Assembly (NCBI RefSeq): GCF_900609055.1
Contig: NZ_UXAW01000075.1
Span: forward strand, 1-64,000
DNA length: 64,000 nt
Direction of reading: 5' to 3'
DNA from: Pseudogemmobacter humi
Lineage (GTDB): Bacteria > Pseudomonadota > Alphaproteobacteria > Rhodobacterales > Rhodobacteraceae
Positions 45,164 through 54,642 of this stretch are shown piece after piece; positions within the stretch are counted from its first letter, which is position 1; the number at the start of each line of letters is the position of its first letter. The position numbers and the translations under genes are program-made. The notes under the pieces are model-generated. The model was not told where the DNA came from. It saw nothing but the letters and a program-made list of their open reading frames with translations, and searched no databases.

Positions 45164-48100
45164 TCAGCGCGCCAGAAGTCTGGCCTCGTGGCGCTTCAGC
45201 GTGCGGCGGGCGGCCTGATAGCCCTCCAGCCCTGCATCGGTCTTCAGCTCGGGGAAGAGTTCGAAGATCTCGTTCCTTTGCGCATTGCCCATGCCCTTCA
45301 GCGTATAGTCGCCGGGCTGGAAGCTCTCGGTCCAGGCGCCGTTCGACAGCACCACCTCGTGACGGTCGCACATGAAATGGATGTAGCTGACGCCGATCGA
45401 TTCCACCGCATGGATGCCTTTCGCCCCCACCAGATGCTTGGCCGCGACCAGCACCTCATGCTCGTCGAAGTAAAGCTGGGTGCGGTCGTTCGCCACCAGC
45501 AGCCGGTGGTTGGGCGAGACCAGCATATCGCGTTCCGGCAGGCCGTTCCCCAGGCTGTGCGCCCGGACCAGCACCGGCTGGAGATGGCGGTTGAGCCGCA
45601 GCTCCTGGCCCGAGAGCGCCTTCTCGCCGATCCAGCGGATTTCCTGGATGCCGTTGTCGCGGGTGATCACCCGGTCGCCCGCGCGCAGTTCCTCGACCGG
45701 CACCTCGCCCTTCGGCGTCGCGATCAGCGTGCCGGGGGTGAAGCAGGGGATGACATGCTCGATATTGCGGAAATCGAGCGTGCCGACCGGATTGCGGTCG
45801 TCGTCGAAGAAGGTGACGCGGCCGTTCTCGGGATTGTCAGGATCGTAGTCGATCCGCAGCGGGCCCGCGCCGGAAAGGTCGAGCGTGTCGTAATCGTCGC
45901 CCTCCTCGCTGCCGTCGATATAGGTATTGGAGCCGGTCGGCCGGCCGTCGAGGATGATCAGATCGCGGTCGGCGCCGCCGAAGACGGTATCGCCGCCGCT
46001 GGCATGGATCGTGTCGTTGCCGGCGCCGCCGAAGAGGACGTTCTCGCCCTCACCACCGTCGAGCAGATCCGCGCCCTCGCCGCCGAACAGCGTGTCGTTG
46101 CCCGCACCACCGTAGAGGACATCGTCGCCCTCGTCGCCGAACAGCACGTCGTCGCCCTCGCCGCCGTACAGCGTGTCGTTGCCGGTGCCGCCGTAGAGCG
46201 TATCATTGCCGGTGCCGCCGTTCAGCAGATCGTCGCCCGCATCGCCGTGCAGGATGTCATTGCCCTCATCCCCGTTCAGCGTGTCGTTCCCGTCGCCGCC
46301 GAACAACTGATCGTTGTCGATCCCGCCGAACAGCAGATCGTCGCCCGCATCGCCATAGAGCGTGTCGTTGTCGTCGCGGCCGTAGATCGTGTCGTTGCCG
46401 TCGCCCCCGTAGAGCAGATCGGTGTTGTTGTTGGGGCGCAGGTCGCGATCGTCGGGGATGTCGAGTATTTCGCCGAAACGCTCGTCGAGCCCGCCGAAGA
46501 TCAGATCGTCGCCGGCACCGCCGTAGATCGTATCGGCACCCTCGTTGCCGATCAGCGTGTCGTCGCCATCGCCGCCATAGACCAGATCGGCATCCCAGCC
46601 CGCATCGACGAAATCATTGCCGTCACCGGCATAGATCGTATCGGCATCGTCGCCGGTAAGGATCGTATCGTTGCCCGCGCCGCCATAGACCAGATCGCGG
46701 TCGTTCTCCGGGTCGGGATCGGCCCCGTAATAGCCGGGATAGTCGATATCCGGCAGCGGATTGTTGCTGCCCGAGGTATCGATGTAATCATCGCCGTCGC
46801 CGCCGTAGACGGTGTCGCTGCCGTCGCCGCCGATGATCGTGTCATTGCCGGCATCGCCGTGCAGCACATCGTCGCCCGGTCCGCCATAGATCAGATCGTC
46901 GCCATCTCCGCCATAGACGGTATCGTCGCCCTCGCCCGCGCGCACGGTGTCATTGCCGGCGCCGGCATAGATCCGGTCGTCGTCCGGCCCGTCGCCCGGA
47001 ATGAGCGCATCGCCGCCGTCCACCCGGTCGCCGTCGGGATCGACATAGCCGGTGTCGATCAGATCGTCGCCATCGGTGCCGGTGACGATGCCGTCGCGGG
47101 CGCCCGGAGTGACCTCGACGAAGATCGTCGCGGTGTCGGAGCCGCCGTTGCCGTCGCTGATCTCATATTGAATCTCGGCGGTGCCGGTGAAGCCCGGAGC
47201 CGGCGTGAAGCGGATCGAGCCGTCGGTCAGCACATCGACCGTGCCCTGGCCGCTGACCGGGGTGCCGGTGATGCTCAGCGTGTCGCCGTCGACATCGGTG
47301 TCGTTCGCCAGCGGGAACAGCACCACCGGCGTGCCCGCCGTGGTCGAGCCGTGGTCGTCGTTCGCCACCGGGTCGTCATTGACCGGGGTCACGGTGACCG
47401 TGACCGTCGAGGTCGCGGTCAGCCCGTCGGCATCGGTGATCTCGTAAGTGATCGTATCGGTGCCGTTGTAATCGGGGTTGGGCACATAGGTCAGACGGCC
47501 GTCCGTGCCGATGGTGACGGTGCCGTTCCCGGCCGTGGCGCCGGTGACGGTCAGCGGCTGGCCCTCGGGGTCGGTATCATTGGCCAGCACGTCGATGACG
47601 ACGCTGCCATCCTCGACCACTTCGGCGGTGTCGGGATTGGCGACCGGCGGCTCGGGGGTGACGGTGTTGTCCACCGTGTCCGAGATCCAGAAATGACCGA
47701 CCGTGCCCTCGAAATGTTCGGTGATCTCCGGATGCTGCGAGCCGGTCGCGGTCTCCTGGCTGCCGCCCAGAACCCAGGGCTGGCCGTTGCCGGCCATTTC
47801 CATGGTCAGATCGGACGGCACATCGGCGCTGTGGCTGCCGCCGGTGGTCACGTTCGAGATATTGAGCTGGCCGCCGGTGCCGCCCTGATCCCAGGAATAG
47901 GTCAGGTCGATCTGATCGCCGGGGCTGAAAAAGCCCGGTCCGGTGGTGAATACGGTGGAATCGCCCGCGGTCTCATGGGTCACCACGACCGCGCCGTCGG
48001 GTGTCACCTCGATGCGGAAGCTGCCCTGGTTCTCGCCGACGCTGTCGCGCGAGGCCACGGTCTGCGGACAGCGCGGGTTGGTGTCCGTGGGGGTGAAGCT

Positions 48101-48304
48101 GATCCCCAGGGTGCCGCTGTCGAGCTGGAATTCCTGCGAGGGGAAGATCTTGGCATAGGCCGAGTCACCGTCGAGGCTGAGCACCCCCCCGCCGGTATGG
48201 GCGCCGTCATAGAGATAGCCGTCCTGAGGGCCGTTGCCCAAAGCCTCATCACGCAGCCAGCTGGACGACGATTCGTCAAAGTTGAAAAGGGCGAAAACCG
48301 GCAT
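45164..48304 (-). CDS. RTX calcium-binding protein with C-terminal Hint domain
   Basis: A 1046-residue, very acidic protein, probably exported by a type I system. Order: LamG/concanavalin-like N-terminal domain (about residues 1-215), two cadherin-like/VCBS-type Ig domains (about 219-307 and 311-400, each with ANDTD motifs), about 30 RTX nonapeptides of GGxGxDxux type (about 405-815) interrupted by two short proline-rich inserts, and a Hint-type module (about 853-1000) starting [14 protein letters not shown] with Cys854 and carrying VSPNHRLLV. The C-terminus is basic. There is no Sec signal peptide. GAGGAAAAGAA precedes the ATG. No type I ABC exporter or membrane-fusion protein is nearby. Likely role: surface adhesin or matrix protein; Hint could self-cleave or cross-link. 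Confidence 0.92.
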   Translation of the reverse strand: MPVFALFNFDESSSSWLRDEALGNGPQDGYLYDGAHTGGGVLSLDGDSAYAKIFPSQEFQLDSGTLGISFTPTDTNPRCPQTVASRDSVGENQGSFRIEVTPDGAVVVTHETAGDSTVFTTGPGFFSPGDQIDLTYSWDQGGTGGQLNISNVTTGGSHSADVPSDLTMEMAGNGQPWVLGGSQETATGSQHPEITEHFEGTVGHFWISDTVDNTVTPEPPVANPDTAEVVEDGSVVIDVLANDTDPEGQPLTVTGATAGNGTVTIGTDGRLTYVPNPDYNGTDTITYEITDADGLTATSTVTVTVTPVNDDPVANDDHGSTTAGTPVVLFPLANDTDVDGDTLSITGTPVSGQGTVDVLTDGSIRFTPAPGFTGTAEIQYEISDGNGGSDTATIFVEVTPGARDGIVTGTDGDDLIDTGYVDPDGDRVDGGDALIPGDGPDDDRIYAGAGNDTVRAGEGDDTVYGGDGDDLIYGGPGDDVLHGDAGNDTIIGGDGSDTVYGGDGDDYIDTSGSNNPLPDIDYPGYYGADPDPENDRDLVYGGAGNDTILTGDDADTIYAGDGNDFVDAGWDADLVYGGDGDDTLIGNEGADTIYGGAGDDLIFGGLDERFGEILDIPDDRDLRPNNNTDLLYGGDGNDTIYGRDDNDTLYGDAGDDLLFGGIDNDQLFGGDGNDTLNGDEGNDILHGDAGDDLLNGGTGNDTLYGGTGNDTLYGGEGDDVLFGDEGDDVLYGGAGNDTLFGGEGADLLDGGEGENVLFGGAGNDTIHASGGDTVFGGADRDLIILDGRPTGSNTYIDGSEEGDDYDTLDLSGAGPLRIDYDPDNPENGRVTFFDDDRNPVGTLDFRNIEHVIPCFTPGTLIATPKGEVPVEELRAGDRVITRDNGIQEIRWIGEKALSGQELRLNRHLQPVLVRAHSLGNGLPERDMLVSPNHRLLVANDRTQLYFDEHEVLVAAKHLVGAKGIHAVESIGVSYIHFMCDRHEVVLSNGAWTESFQPGDYTLKGMGNAQRNEIFELFPELKTDAGLEGYQAARRTLKRHEARLLAR
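45860..47092 (-). repeat. RTX nonapeptide repeat array inside the gene
   Basis: About 30 in-frame 27-base units coding GGxGxDxux, imperfect at DNA level. They bind calcium after export and fold into a beta-roll. The repeat also opens a long antisense reading frame, which I do not take as a gene. Confidence 0.9.
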
Positions 48305-48649
48305 TTCTTTTCCTCGTCATCCGGGCCGCGATAAAACGCGGGCCTGTCTCCCAATCAGTGACCGGAGCTCTGCTCCGGCAACAACCTTGGCAACGGGTCC
48401 GAATCGCAGGGGTAAGACCCTAGCGAACCCGCCGGATGGAGGTGATGGGATGAGGGGGATGCCGGTCCCAATAAAAGACCAACCCGTAAAAACTACGGAC
48501 AAACCGGAAAACCGGAAACGGCAGCACTCTCGTCACCCAAAGGTGCCTTGCGGCACACCACCAACATACGACCGCCCCCACGGCCCATACGCTTGCAGTT
48601 GACATGATTCATTTAGCCCTCGTTTACCCCGGAGTGAAGCAGAAAAGGG

Positions 48650-48668
48650 CAGGATTAAGGTAATCCTG
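48650..48668. promoter_or_regulatory. Perfect inverted repeat upstream of the RTX-Hint gene
   Basis: 8-bp arms CAGGATTA/TAATCCTG with a 3-base spacer, about 350 bases before the RTX start codon. The shape is that of a dimeric repressor or activator site. The cognate protein is unknown. Confidence 0.35.
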
Positions 48669-49904
48669 GGTTGCAAGCCGGGCCATCCGGCCGCCGCCGC
48701 AAACGGCTGTGACCGCAGAACAGATGGCATTCGTTTCCAGAACATTGCCAGTTCCGCCCGGGCTTTCCGGTAAAACAGACATGTTTACGCCGGTTACGCG
48801 CAGGTTTCGCTCCGATACTGTCGCCGGAATGGAAACAGGAGCGATCAACCCTGGGAAGAAGCGGGGCTTCAGAAAAATGGCATGAATGTGTCGAAGCCGG
48901 GGCAGACGGGTTGCCGTTCCGTCACCAGTGAGACGATTTTACACATAATTATTCCGCCTGGCCAACGCCTGACCCGGCAAAAAGCGAATCATTCCACATT
49001 CGCATGGCATAGGGTCTCGCCGGAGAGAGGCCGCGATCACCGTCTTTTCGCCACCTGCGCTTCCCGGGGGGATCCCGGCAGGAAGACCGGGCGGGATATG
49101 CGGCAGGCTATGCGATACATACTTTAGATATCAAAGAAATCGTAAGAATGAAAGCCCTCTTTTTCGGCGGAGATTTCGCCGCCGCCCGAGCGGGCAACCT
49201 CTGCCCGCGCCCGCCAGATCCTGGAGGATCCTGCCCCCCGGCGCCCGAAAACCAAAAGCAGCCCCCCTGCCCCGCCTTTCTCATCTGGTTCCCGAGGCCG
49301 GACGGCCGGTCGGAACCGCGACAACGCCAGGGCCATGGCTGCAAACCTGATGCCGCGGAACCTGCCCGCGCCTCGCTACTCCGCGCCTGGCAGGAGACAG
49401 GGCTGTGCGCGGACCGGAGCGGATATGCGCTTTCGAGGATCCCCCGGACCCTTGAGCCACCCCGCGTTCCGGCATCTGGACAAACGGCCGAATGCCCAGG
49501 TGAAGCCCCCTCTGCATCCGCGCCGACGCCTGCCTGCACGGCGGGGCGCCGGAACAGATGCCGGGGAGCCCTGGGCGACGCCGCGGAACCCCTGCGACGG
49601 GCCGGACATCCGAGGTTCCCCGCCCACATCCGGGCGATCGAGCTGAAATACTCCGGCAGACTGAAAGAAGCGGGCTGTCAGCTCGTTCCCGTTCGACTTA
49701 GCGCCCGAACGCGGGCCCGGGGGGTCGGCAGGCCGGCTGCACCCATGCTCAGTTTCAGGCCATCACAAACCGGAGCCCTGAGATGGCGGCCTTCGTCGCA
49801 AGGCGAATCGAAAGCCCTGTCAAAAGCTGATCAAATCATGCTGTAACAAAAGACAGAACGTATCCGTGGGAACAGAGCATGGGGATGATTGCCCTGATGA
49901 CATC

Positions 49905-49935
49905 GGGGGAACCAACGAAATTCGTCAATTCCCCC
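49905..49935 (-). terminator. Terminator of tRNA-Leu
   Basis: Stem GGGGGAA/TTCCCCC, an internal loop, then ACGAA/TTCGT at the tip. It starts 14 bases past the tRNA 3' end on the minus strand. Confidence 0.55.
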
Positions 49936-49948
49936 AATCATATCAGCG

Positions 49949-50032
49949 TGGTACCCGAGGTCGGACTCGAACCGACATACCTTGCGGTGGCGGATTTTGA
50001 ATCCGCTGCGTCTACCATTCCGCCACTCGGGC
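49949..50032 (-). tRNA. tRNA-Leu (anticodon CAA)
   Basis: 84 nt with encoded CCA. Acceptor GCCCGAG pairs with CTCGGGT (one G-U); anticodon stem GCGGA/TCCGC with loop TTCAAAA gives CAA, reading UUG; a variable arm and the T arm with GGTTCGAGTCC follow. Class II size fits leucine. The plus-strand region upstream (3' side) carries its terminator. Confidence 0.97.
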
Positions 50033-50072
50033 CCTGCTCAGCCTCTAGCGGGCGGCCCGGCCCGCGTCAACA

Positions 50073-50936
50073 TCAGAGCGCATCGGCCGAGAAGGTGTCG
50101 CAAGCGGCGATCTTTCCGCTGCGCAAGCCGGTCTCGAACCAGCGCTCGCGCTGTTCCGAGGTGCCGTGGGTGAATGTATGCGGCATCGGCCGGCGGCCGG
50201 CGTTCCTTTGCAGCGTATCGTCGCCGATCCGGCGCGCGGCGTTCAGCGCCTCTTCGAAATCGCCGCGCTCGACCACGCCGAGGCTTTGGGCCGCCTCGCG
50301 CGCCCAGATCCCCGAGAGACAGTCGGCCTGCAATTCGATCATCACCGAGATCCGGTTCGATTCCACCTCGCTCACCTGCTGGCGGACCGAATTGGCCTTC
50401 GACAGGATCCCGAGTTCGTTCTGCACATGGTGGCCGATCTCATGAGCGACGACATAGGCGGCGGCGAAATCGCCTTTCGCACCGAGCTGATGCTCCATGG
50501 TGACGAAAAAGCCGGTGTCGAGATAGACCTTCCTGTCGGCCGGGCAATAGAACGGCCCCGTCGCCCCCGAGGCGCCGCCGCAGGGCGACTGCGTGCCGTC
50601 TTTGAACAGGACCAGCGTCGCGGGCGTGTAGCGCCGGTTCAGCTGATCGGCGAAGAGCCGGGTCCAGATCTCTTCGGTATCGGCCAGCACCACCGAGACG
50701 AACTCGCCCGCCGCCTCGTCCTCGGCGGTGATCCCGACCGGGGCACCCGAGGACCCCGCGCCGGGCTCGATCTGGTTCAGAAGCTGCGCCGGATCGACGC
50801 CCAGAAGCAAAGCGATGACGAAGACCGCCACGAGGCCGATCCCGCCCACGCCCGCCGCGCCGCCCGCGCGCATGCCGCCCCCGGCGCGGCGGCGGTCCTC
50901 GATGTTGCGGCTGCCGCGACGGCCTTTCCACTGCAT
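50073..50936 (-). CDS. YpfJ-type neutral zinc metallopeptidase
   Basis: A 287-residue membrane-anchored protein of the YpfJ/KPN_02809 family. Seen: the basic MQWKGRRGSRNIEDRR start, a Gly-rich linker, one membrane helix (about residues 32-48), then a periplasmic metallopeptidase domain with AYVVAHEIGHHVQ (HEIGHH zinc site), followed by ELQADCLSG, whose Glu/Asp region gives the third ligand. The terminal FTHGTSEQRERWF is a family signature. The substrate is unknown. The gene is 40 bases upstream of the tRNA on the same strand. Confidence 0.93.
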   Translation of the reverse strand: MQWKGRRGSRNIEDRRRAGGGMRAGGAAGVGGIGLVAVFVIALLLGVDPAQLLNQIEPGAGSSGAPVGITAEDEAAGEFVSVVLADTEEIWTRLFADQLNRRYTPATLVLFKDGTQSPCGGASGATGPFYCPADRKVYLDTGFFVTMEHQLGAKGDFAAAYVVAHEIGHHVQNELGILSKANSVRQQVSEVESNRISVMIELQADCLSGIWAREAAQSLGVVERGDFEEALNAARRIGDDTLQRNAGRRPMPHTFTHGTSEQRERWFETGLRSGKIAACDTFSADAL

Positions 50937-51096
50937 GACTGCCCCCTGACTTGCACCGGGGGCGAATCTAGCGCCCGGCCGGGCGGCGCGAAAGCCCCGT
51001 CGCATCCGGCGGCGGCGGGCCGCGCGAAGCCGTGACTTTTCCTTGCCCGCCGGAGAGCTTAAGACGGTCCGCGACGCGCCCTGCCCGGAGATCCGC

Positions 51097-51564
51097 ATGA
51101 AAACCCTCGCACTCACCCTGGCCGGTCTGGGATCGGCGGCGATGCTGGCGGCGGCCTTTGCCTTTCAGTATCTCGGCGGGCTTGCGCCCTGCCAGCTGTG
51201 CCTGTGGCAGCGCTGGCCGCATGCGGCGGCGGTGCTGGTGCTGGTGTTGTGGCTGGTCACGCGCTGGCGGATCTGGCCCTGGATCGGCGCGCTGGCGGCG
51301 CTGGCCACCGCCGGGCTGGGGCTGTTCCATGCCGGGGTGGAACAGGGCTGGTGGGAATTCGTCTCGACCTGCACCAGCGGCTCGGTCGCCGGGATCTCGG
51401 CCGCCGATCTGATGGATCCGTCGAAAGCGGTCGCGCCGCCGGTGCGCTGCGACGCGATCCCATGGTCGTTCATGGGCCTGTCGATGGCGGCCTGGAACGC
51501 GATCGCCTCGCTGGGGCTGGCGGCGCTGTGGCTGTCCGGCGCGGTGCAGAAGGCGCGCCGCTGA
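51097..51564 (+). CDS. dsbB: Disulfide bond formation protein DsbB
   Basis: A 155-residue four-helix inner-membrane protein. Seen: the first periplasmic pair in APCQLCLWQRWPH (Cys32, Cys35) and the second pair, one Cys in VSTCTSG and one in VRCDAIPW. It would reoxidise DsbA and pass electrons to quinone. The ATG at 51097 follows CGGAG. It is convergent with dgt and divergent from the zinc peptidase. Confidence 0.94.
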   Translation: MKTLALTLAGLGSAAMLAAAFAFQYLGGLAPCQLCLWQRWPHAAAVLVLVLWLVTRWRIWPWIGALAALATAGLGLFHAGVEQGWWEFVSTCTSGSVAGISAADLMDPSKAVAPPVRCDAIPWSFMGLSMAAWNAIASLGLAALWLSGAVQKARR

Positions 51565-51582
51565 GGCGGCCGGCCGCGCCTC
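51563..51582. terminator. Hairpin between dsbB and dgt
   Basis: GAGGC/GCCTC arms around a self-complementary GGCCGGCC, overlapping the dsbB stop codon. GC-rich, no U-run; possible terminator for both convergent genes. Confidence 0.35.
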
Positions 51583-51598
51583 AGAGGCAAGCCGGCGG

Positions 51599-52795
51599 TC
51601 AGGCGCCTTCGGTAACCGGGGCGCAATCGAACAGGCGCGCGTGTTCCTGGATCGCGAAACGGTCGGTCATCCCGGCGACGTAATCCGCCACCACACGGGC
51701 GAGCGCGGTCTCGTCTTCGGCGCGGGCGACATCCTCGTGCCATTCCGGCGGCAGCAGGGCGGGCTGCTCCATGAACAGCGGGAAGAGCGCATCCATCACC
51801 CCGGTCACTTTCGCCCGCACTTCCATCACCGAGGGTGCGCGATACATCCGGTGGAACAGGAAGCTGCGCACCGCCTTCAGCTCCTGGTAGAGCGGTTTCG
51901 AGAAGCGGATGATCGTCGTACCCATATGGCGGATCTCGTCCACCGACTGCGGCTGCGCGGCGGCCAGCCGGTTCTGCGCGACATGGATCACATCCTCGAC
52001 CATGCGGCCGAAAACCCGGCGCAGGGCCTCATGCCGGCGGCGCATCTTCTCCAGCCCCGGATACAGCCGGTCCACCTCCTCGAAGGCGGGGCCTGCAACC
52101 GGCAGATCCATCAGATCCGTCTCGTCGAACAGACCCGAGCGCAGCCCGTCGTGCAGATCGTGATGCGAATAGGCCACGTCGTCGGCGATGGCCGCGACCT
52201 GAGCCTCGGCGCTGGCGTGGGTGGAAAGCTCCAGATCCCAGGCCGCGTTCACCTCGGCCAGCGCATAGGGCAGATCCTCCGGGTCATGCGCGTGTTTCGG
52301 ATCGGCGTTCGGGCCGATCACCGGGCCGTTGTGCTTGGCGATGCCTTCCAGCGTCTCCCAGGTCAGGTTCAGCCCGTCGAAACCCGCGTAATGGCGTTCC
52401 AGCCTTGTGACGATGCGCAGGGCCTGGGCGTTGTGATCGAAACCGCCGTAAGGCTCCATCAGCCGGGCCAGCGCATCCTCGCCGGTATGGCCGAAGGGCG
52501 TATGGCCAAGGTCATGCGCCAGCGCGATCGCCTCGGCCAGATCGGTGTTCAGCCCAAGAACCCCCGCGATGGTGCGGGCGACCTGGGCCACCTCGATCGA
52601 ATGGGTCAGGCGGGTGCGGTAATAATCGCCCTCGTGTTCGACGAAGACCTGGGTCTTGTGTTTCAGCCGCCGGAAGGCCGAGGAATGGATGATCCGGTCG
52701 CGGTCGCGCTGGAAGGGCGAGCGGAAGGTGCTCATGCCTTCGTCGAAAAGCCGTCCGCGCGAGGCATCGGGCTGGCAGGCATAGGGGGCAAGCAT
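51599..52795 (-). CDS. dgt: Deoxyguanosinetriphosphate triphosphohydrolase-like protein
   Basis: A 398-residue HD-domain enzyme. Seen: GRLFDEGMSTFRSPFQRDRDRIIHSSAFRRLKHKTQVF (quoted in part: RDRIIHSSAFRRLKHKTQ), the HD ligands RLTHSIEVAQVA and AHDLGHTPFGHTGEDAL, and DDVAYSHHDLHDGLR. The family hydrolyses dNTPs to nucleoside and triphosphate; in this alphaproteobacterial subgroup activity may need a dNTP activator. The start MLAPYACQPD is the family one. It is divergent from the ErpA-like gene. Confidence 0.94.
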   Translation of the reverse strand: MLAPYACQPDASRGRLFDEGMSTFRSPFQRDRDRIIHSSAFRRLKHKTQVFVEHEGDYYRTRLTHSIEVAQVARTIAGVLGLNTDLAEAIALAHDLGHTPFGHTGEDALARLMEPYGGFDHNAQALRIVTRLERHYAGFDGLNLTWETLEGIAKHNGPVIGPNADPKHAHDPEDLPYALAEVNAAWDLELSTHASAEAQVAAIADDVAYSHHDLHDGLRSGLFDETDLMDLPVAGPAFEEVDRLYPGLEKMRRRHEALRRVFGRMVEDVIHVAQNRLAAAQPQSVDEIRHMGTTIIRFSKPLYQELKAVRSFLFHRMYRAPSVMEVRAKVTGVMDALFPLFMEQPALLPPEWHEDVARAEDETALARVVADYVAGMTDRFAIQEHARLFDCAPVTEGA

Positions 52796-52875
52796 GAAGT
52801 TCGGGGTTCCCGGCTTGTTCGTCTCTCTCGCCCCTCCTATATTCGGGTGATGCGCCGAAAGATACCGGAACAGCC

Positions 52876-53238
52876 ATGGAACTGACGCTTCCCCCTGACG
52901 CCGCCCCGTTTGCCGAGGCCCCTCCCCGCGTGACCGACCGCGCTTTCGCGCGGCTGGCCGAGATCTGCGAGACGACCGGCGAAGCGAAGGCGCTTCGCGT
53001 CGGCGTCTCGGGCGGCGGCTGTTCGGGGTTCCAGTATGAGATCGCGCTGGATGAGCCCACGGCCGAAGATCTGGTGCTGGAGAAGGACGGGCACAAGGTG
53101 CTGGTCGATCCGGTCTCGCTGCCGTTTTTGCAAAACGCGGTGATCGACTTCACCGATGAGCTGATCGGCGCGCGCTTCGTGATCGAGAACCCCAATGCCG
53201 CGAGTTCCTGCGGCTGCGGCACCTCTTTCTCGATCTGA
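52876..53238 (+). CDS. A-type iron-sulfur cluster carrier (ErpA/IscA-like)
   Basis: A 120-residue HesB/IscA-family protein. Seen: VTDRAFARLAEICE, RVGVSGGGCSGFQYE and the C-terminal SSCGCGTSFSI: three conserved cysteines for cluster binding. It delivers Fe-S clusters to target enzymes in the cytosol. Sequence details resemble ErpA more than IscA, and no isc or suf genes are adjacent, which also fits ErpA. It is a single gene. Confidence 0.93.
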   Translation: MELTLPPDAAPFAEAPPRVTDRAFARLAEICETTGEAKALRVGVSGGGCSGFQYEIALDEPTAEDLVLEKDGHKVLVDPVSLPFLQNAVIDFTDELIGARFVIENPNAASSCGCGTSFSI

Positions 53239-53286
53239 GCTTGCATCCCTGCGGCCCGGGGGCAGAATGGCGCCCGGAGGCCCGCC

Positions 53287-53910
53287 ATGTATATTCCCGC
53301 GCATTTTCAGGAAATCAGCCGCGATGAGATCGCGCGGGTGGTCGATCACGCCCCCCTCGCCTGTATCGTCGCGCAGACCGCCGAGGGGCTGATCGCCAAT
53401 CATATCCCTTTGCTTTCGGCGCCCGATGGCGGGCTGATCGGCCATCTGGCGCTGGCGAACGACATGCACCGGCTGATCGGCGAGGAACAGGAGGTGCTCG
53501 CGGTGTTTCGCGGCGAGGACGCCTATGTCTCGCCGAATTTCTACCCGTCGAAGCCGGAGCATCACCGCCATGTGCCGACCTGGAATTATCAGGCGGTGCA
53601 TGTCCATGGCCGGATCCGGTTTCAGCATGACGATCACGCGAAACGCGCGGCGGTGGGGCTGCTCACGCGCGCTCACGAGCGGCGGCTGAACGGGGCCCTG
53701 GCCTGGCGGATGGCGGATGCCCCGGCGGATTACATGGCGACGATGCTGGCGGGGATCGTCGCCTTCCGCATCGACGTGAGCCGGGTGCTGGCGAAATCCA
53801 AGCTGAGCCAGAACCGGGAAGCGCGCGATTATCTCGGCGCCATCGAGGGGCTGCGCGCCAGCGGGCAGGACGCGATGGCCGGGACGATGGAGCGGCGTCT
53901 GGCAGAGTGA
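53287..53910 (+). CDS. FMN-binding PaiB-family protein
   Basis: A 207-residue split-barrel flavin-binding protein of the PaiB group. Seen: MYIPAHFQE, the FMN-contact block AFRGEDAYVSPNFYPSK-like (VFRGEDAYVSPNFYPSK), HHRHVPTWNYQAVHVHG and a C-terminal SKLSQNRE. B. subtilis PaiB is described as a negative regulator of sporulation and protease genes, but DNA binding is not evident here and an oxidoreductase role is possible. GGAGG precedes the ATG. It is convergent with the SDR gene, with no gap. Confidence 0.93.
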   Translation: MYIPAHFQEISRDEIARVVDHAPLACIVAQTAEGLIANHIPLLSAPDGGLIGHLALANDMHRLIGEEQEVLAVFRGEDAYVSPNFYPSKPEHHRHVPTWNYQAVHVHGRIRFQHDDHAKRAAVGLLTRAHERRLNGALAWRMADAPADYMATMLAGIVAFRIDVSRVLAKSKLSQNREARDYLGAIEGLRASGQDAMAGTMERRLAE

Positions 53911-54642
53911 TCAGCCGCGCCCGAGCCAGGGCATGTCGCGCGCCATGATCGCGACGAAGGGCATGTTCACATCGGCGGGCATCCCGGCCATATGCACCAC
54001 CGTGCGGGCGACATGCTCCACATCCATCACCGGCTCGGGGCGGATCGAGCCATCGGCCTGCTCCATCCCCTTCGCGAAACCCGCCGCCATATCGGTCGCG
54101 GCATTGCCGATGTCGATCTGGCCGCAAGAGATGCCGAAACGCCGCCCGTCCAGCGCCAGCGTCTTCGTCAGCCCGGTGACGGCATGTTTCGACATCGTAT
54201 AGGGCACCGAGCCCGGGCGCGGCGCATGGGCGCTGACCGAGCCGTTGTTGATGATCCGCCCGCCCTGCGGGTTTTGCCGCCGCATCAGGCCGAAGGCCGC
54301 GCGGGCGCAGAGGAACATGCCGGTGATATTGGTCTGCGCGAGGTGCAGCCAGTCGTCGGTCGCAATCTCGTCGATGGGCGCGGGGGCGAGGAAGATCCCG
54401 GCATTGTTGAACAGAAGATCGAGCCGCCCCCATTCGGCTTCGATCCTGGCGAAGGCGGCGTCCACATCGGCGGGCACGCCCACATCGCCGGGCAAGATCA
54501 GCGCGTCGGAGCCTTCGGCGGTCTCGCGCAGGCGGGCCTCGTTCCGGCCCAACAGCGCCACCTGCCATCCTGCGGCGATCAGCGCGCGGGCCGTCGCACG
54601 GCCGATCCCGGCCCCTGCCCCGGTGATCAGCGCCCTGCGCAT
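53911..54642 (-). CDS. SDR family oxidoreductase
   Basis: A 243-residue short-chain dehydrogenase/reductase. Seen: the cofactor motif ITGAGAGIGRATA, NNAGIF, a catalytic Ser in NNGSVSAHAPRPGSVPYTMSKHAV (quoted in part: PYTMSKHAV with Tyr and Lys) and the PG-type motif region CGQIDIGNAATDMAAGF. Substrate unknown; the acidic LPGDVG and the NEAR segment after the first beta-alpha unit suit NADP or NAD. Its start overlaps the stop of a small gene (ATGA), so the two are translated together. Confidence 0.93.
   Translation of the reverse strand: MRRALITGAGAGIGRATARALIAAGWQVALLGRNEARLRETAEGSDALILPGDVGVPADVDAAFARIEAEWGRLDLLFNNAGIFLAPAPIDEIATDDWLHLAQTNITGMFLCARAAFGLMRRQNPQGGRIINNGSVSAHAPRPGSVPYTMSKHAVTGLTKTLALDGRRFGISCGQIDIGNAATDMAAGFAKGMEQADGSIRPEPVMDVEHVARTVVHMAGMPADVNMPFVAIMARDMPWLGRG

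Larger units (their letters stand above)
48305..49948. other. 1.6-kb stretch with no convincing gene
   Basis: Between the RTX-Hint start and tRNA-Leu. Open frames here are short or have atypical composition. The first half (to about 49140) is lower in GC and has palindromes: CCGGAGC/GCTCCGG (48363-48379), CCGTA/TACGG around 48488, CAGGATTA/TAATCCTG with a 3-base spacer (48650-48668) and GTAAAACA/TGTTTAC (48770-48788). The second half is GC-rich without recognised features until the hairpin at 49905-49935. The side facing the RTX gene probably holds its promoter and a leader of more than 100 bases. Confidence 0.6.

Noticed and set aside
45860-47092. Regular short repeats resembling a CRISPR-like array
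   Set aside because: The repeats are in-frame RTX nonapeptide codons with no constant direct repeat or unique spacers.
45188-48334. Very long open frame antisense to the RTX-Hint gene (over 1000 codons)
   Set aside because: It is the shadow of the periodic 27-base RTX repeats and high GC; the product is repetitive and of unnatural composition, while the minus-strand protein has clear domains.
48882-49127. 81-codon plus-strand frame in the gene-free region
   Set aside because: No SD, no recognisable motif; kept only as part of the region description.
49148-49846. 232-codon plus-strand frame in the gene-free region
   Set aside because: Pro/Arg/Ala/Cys-rich, no domain, no good SD; the opposite strand is open as well, as expected for GC-rich non-coding DNA.
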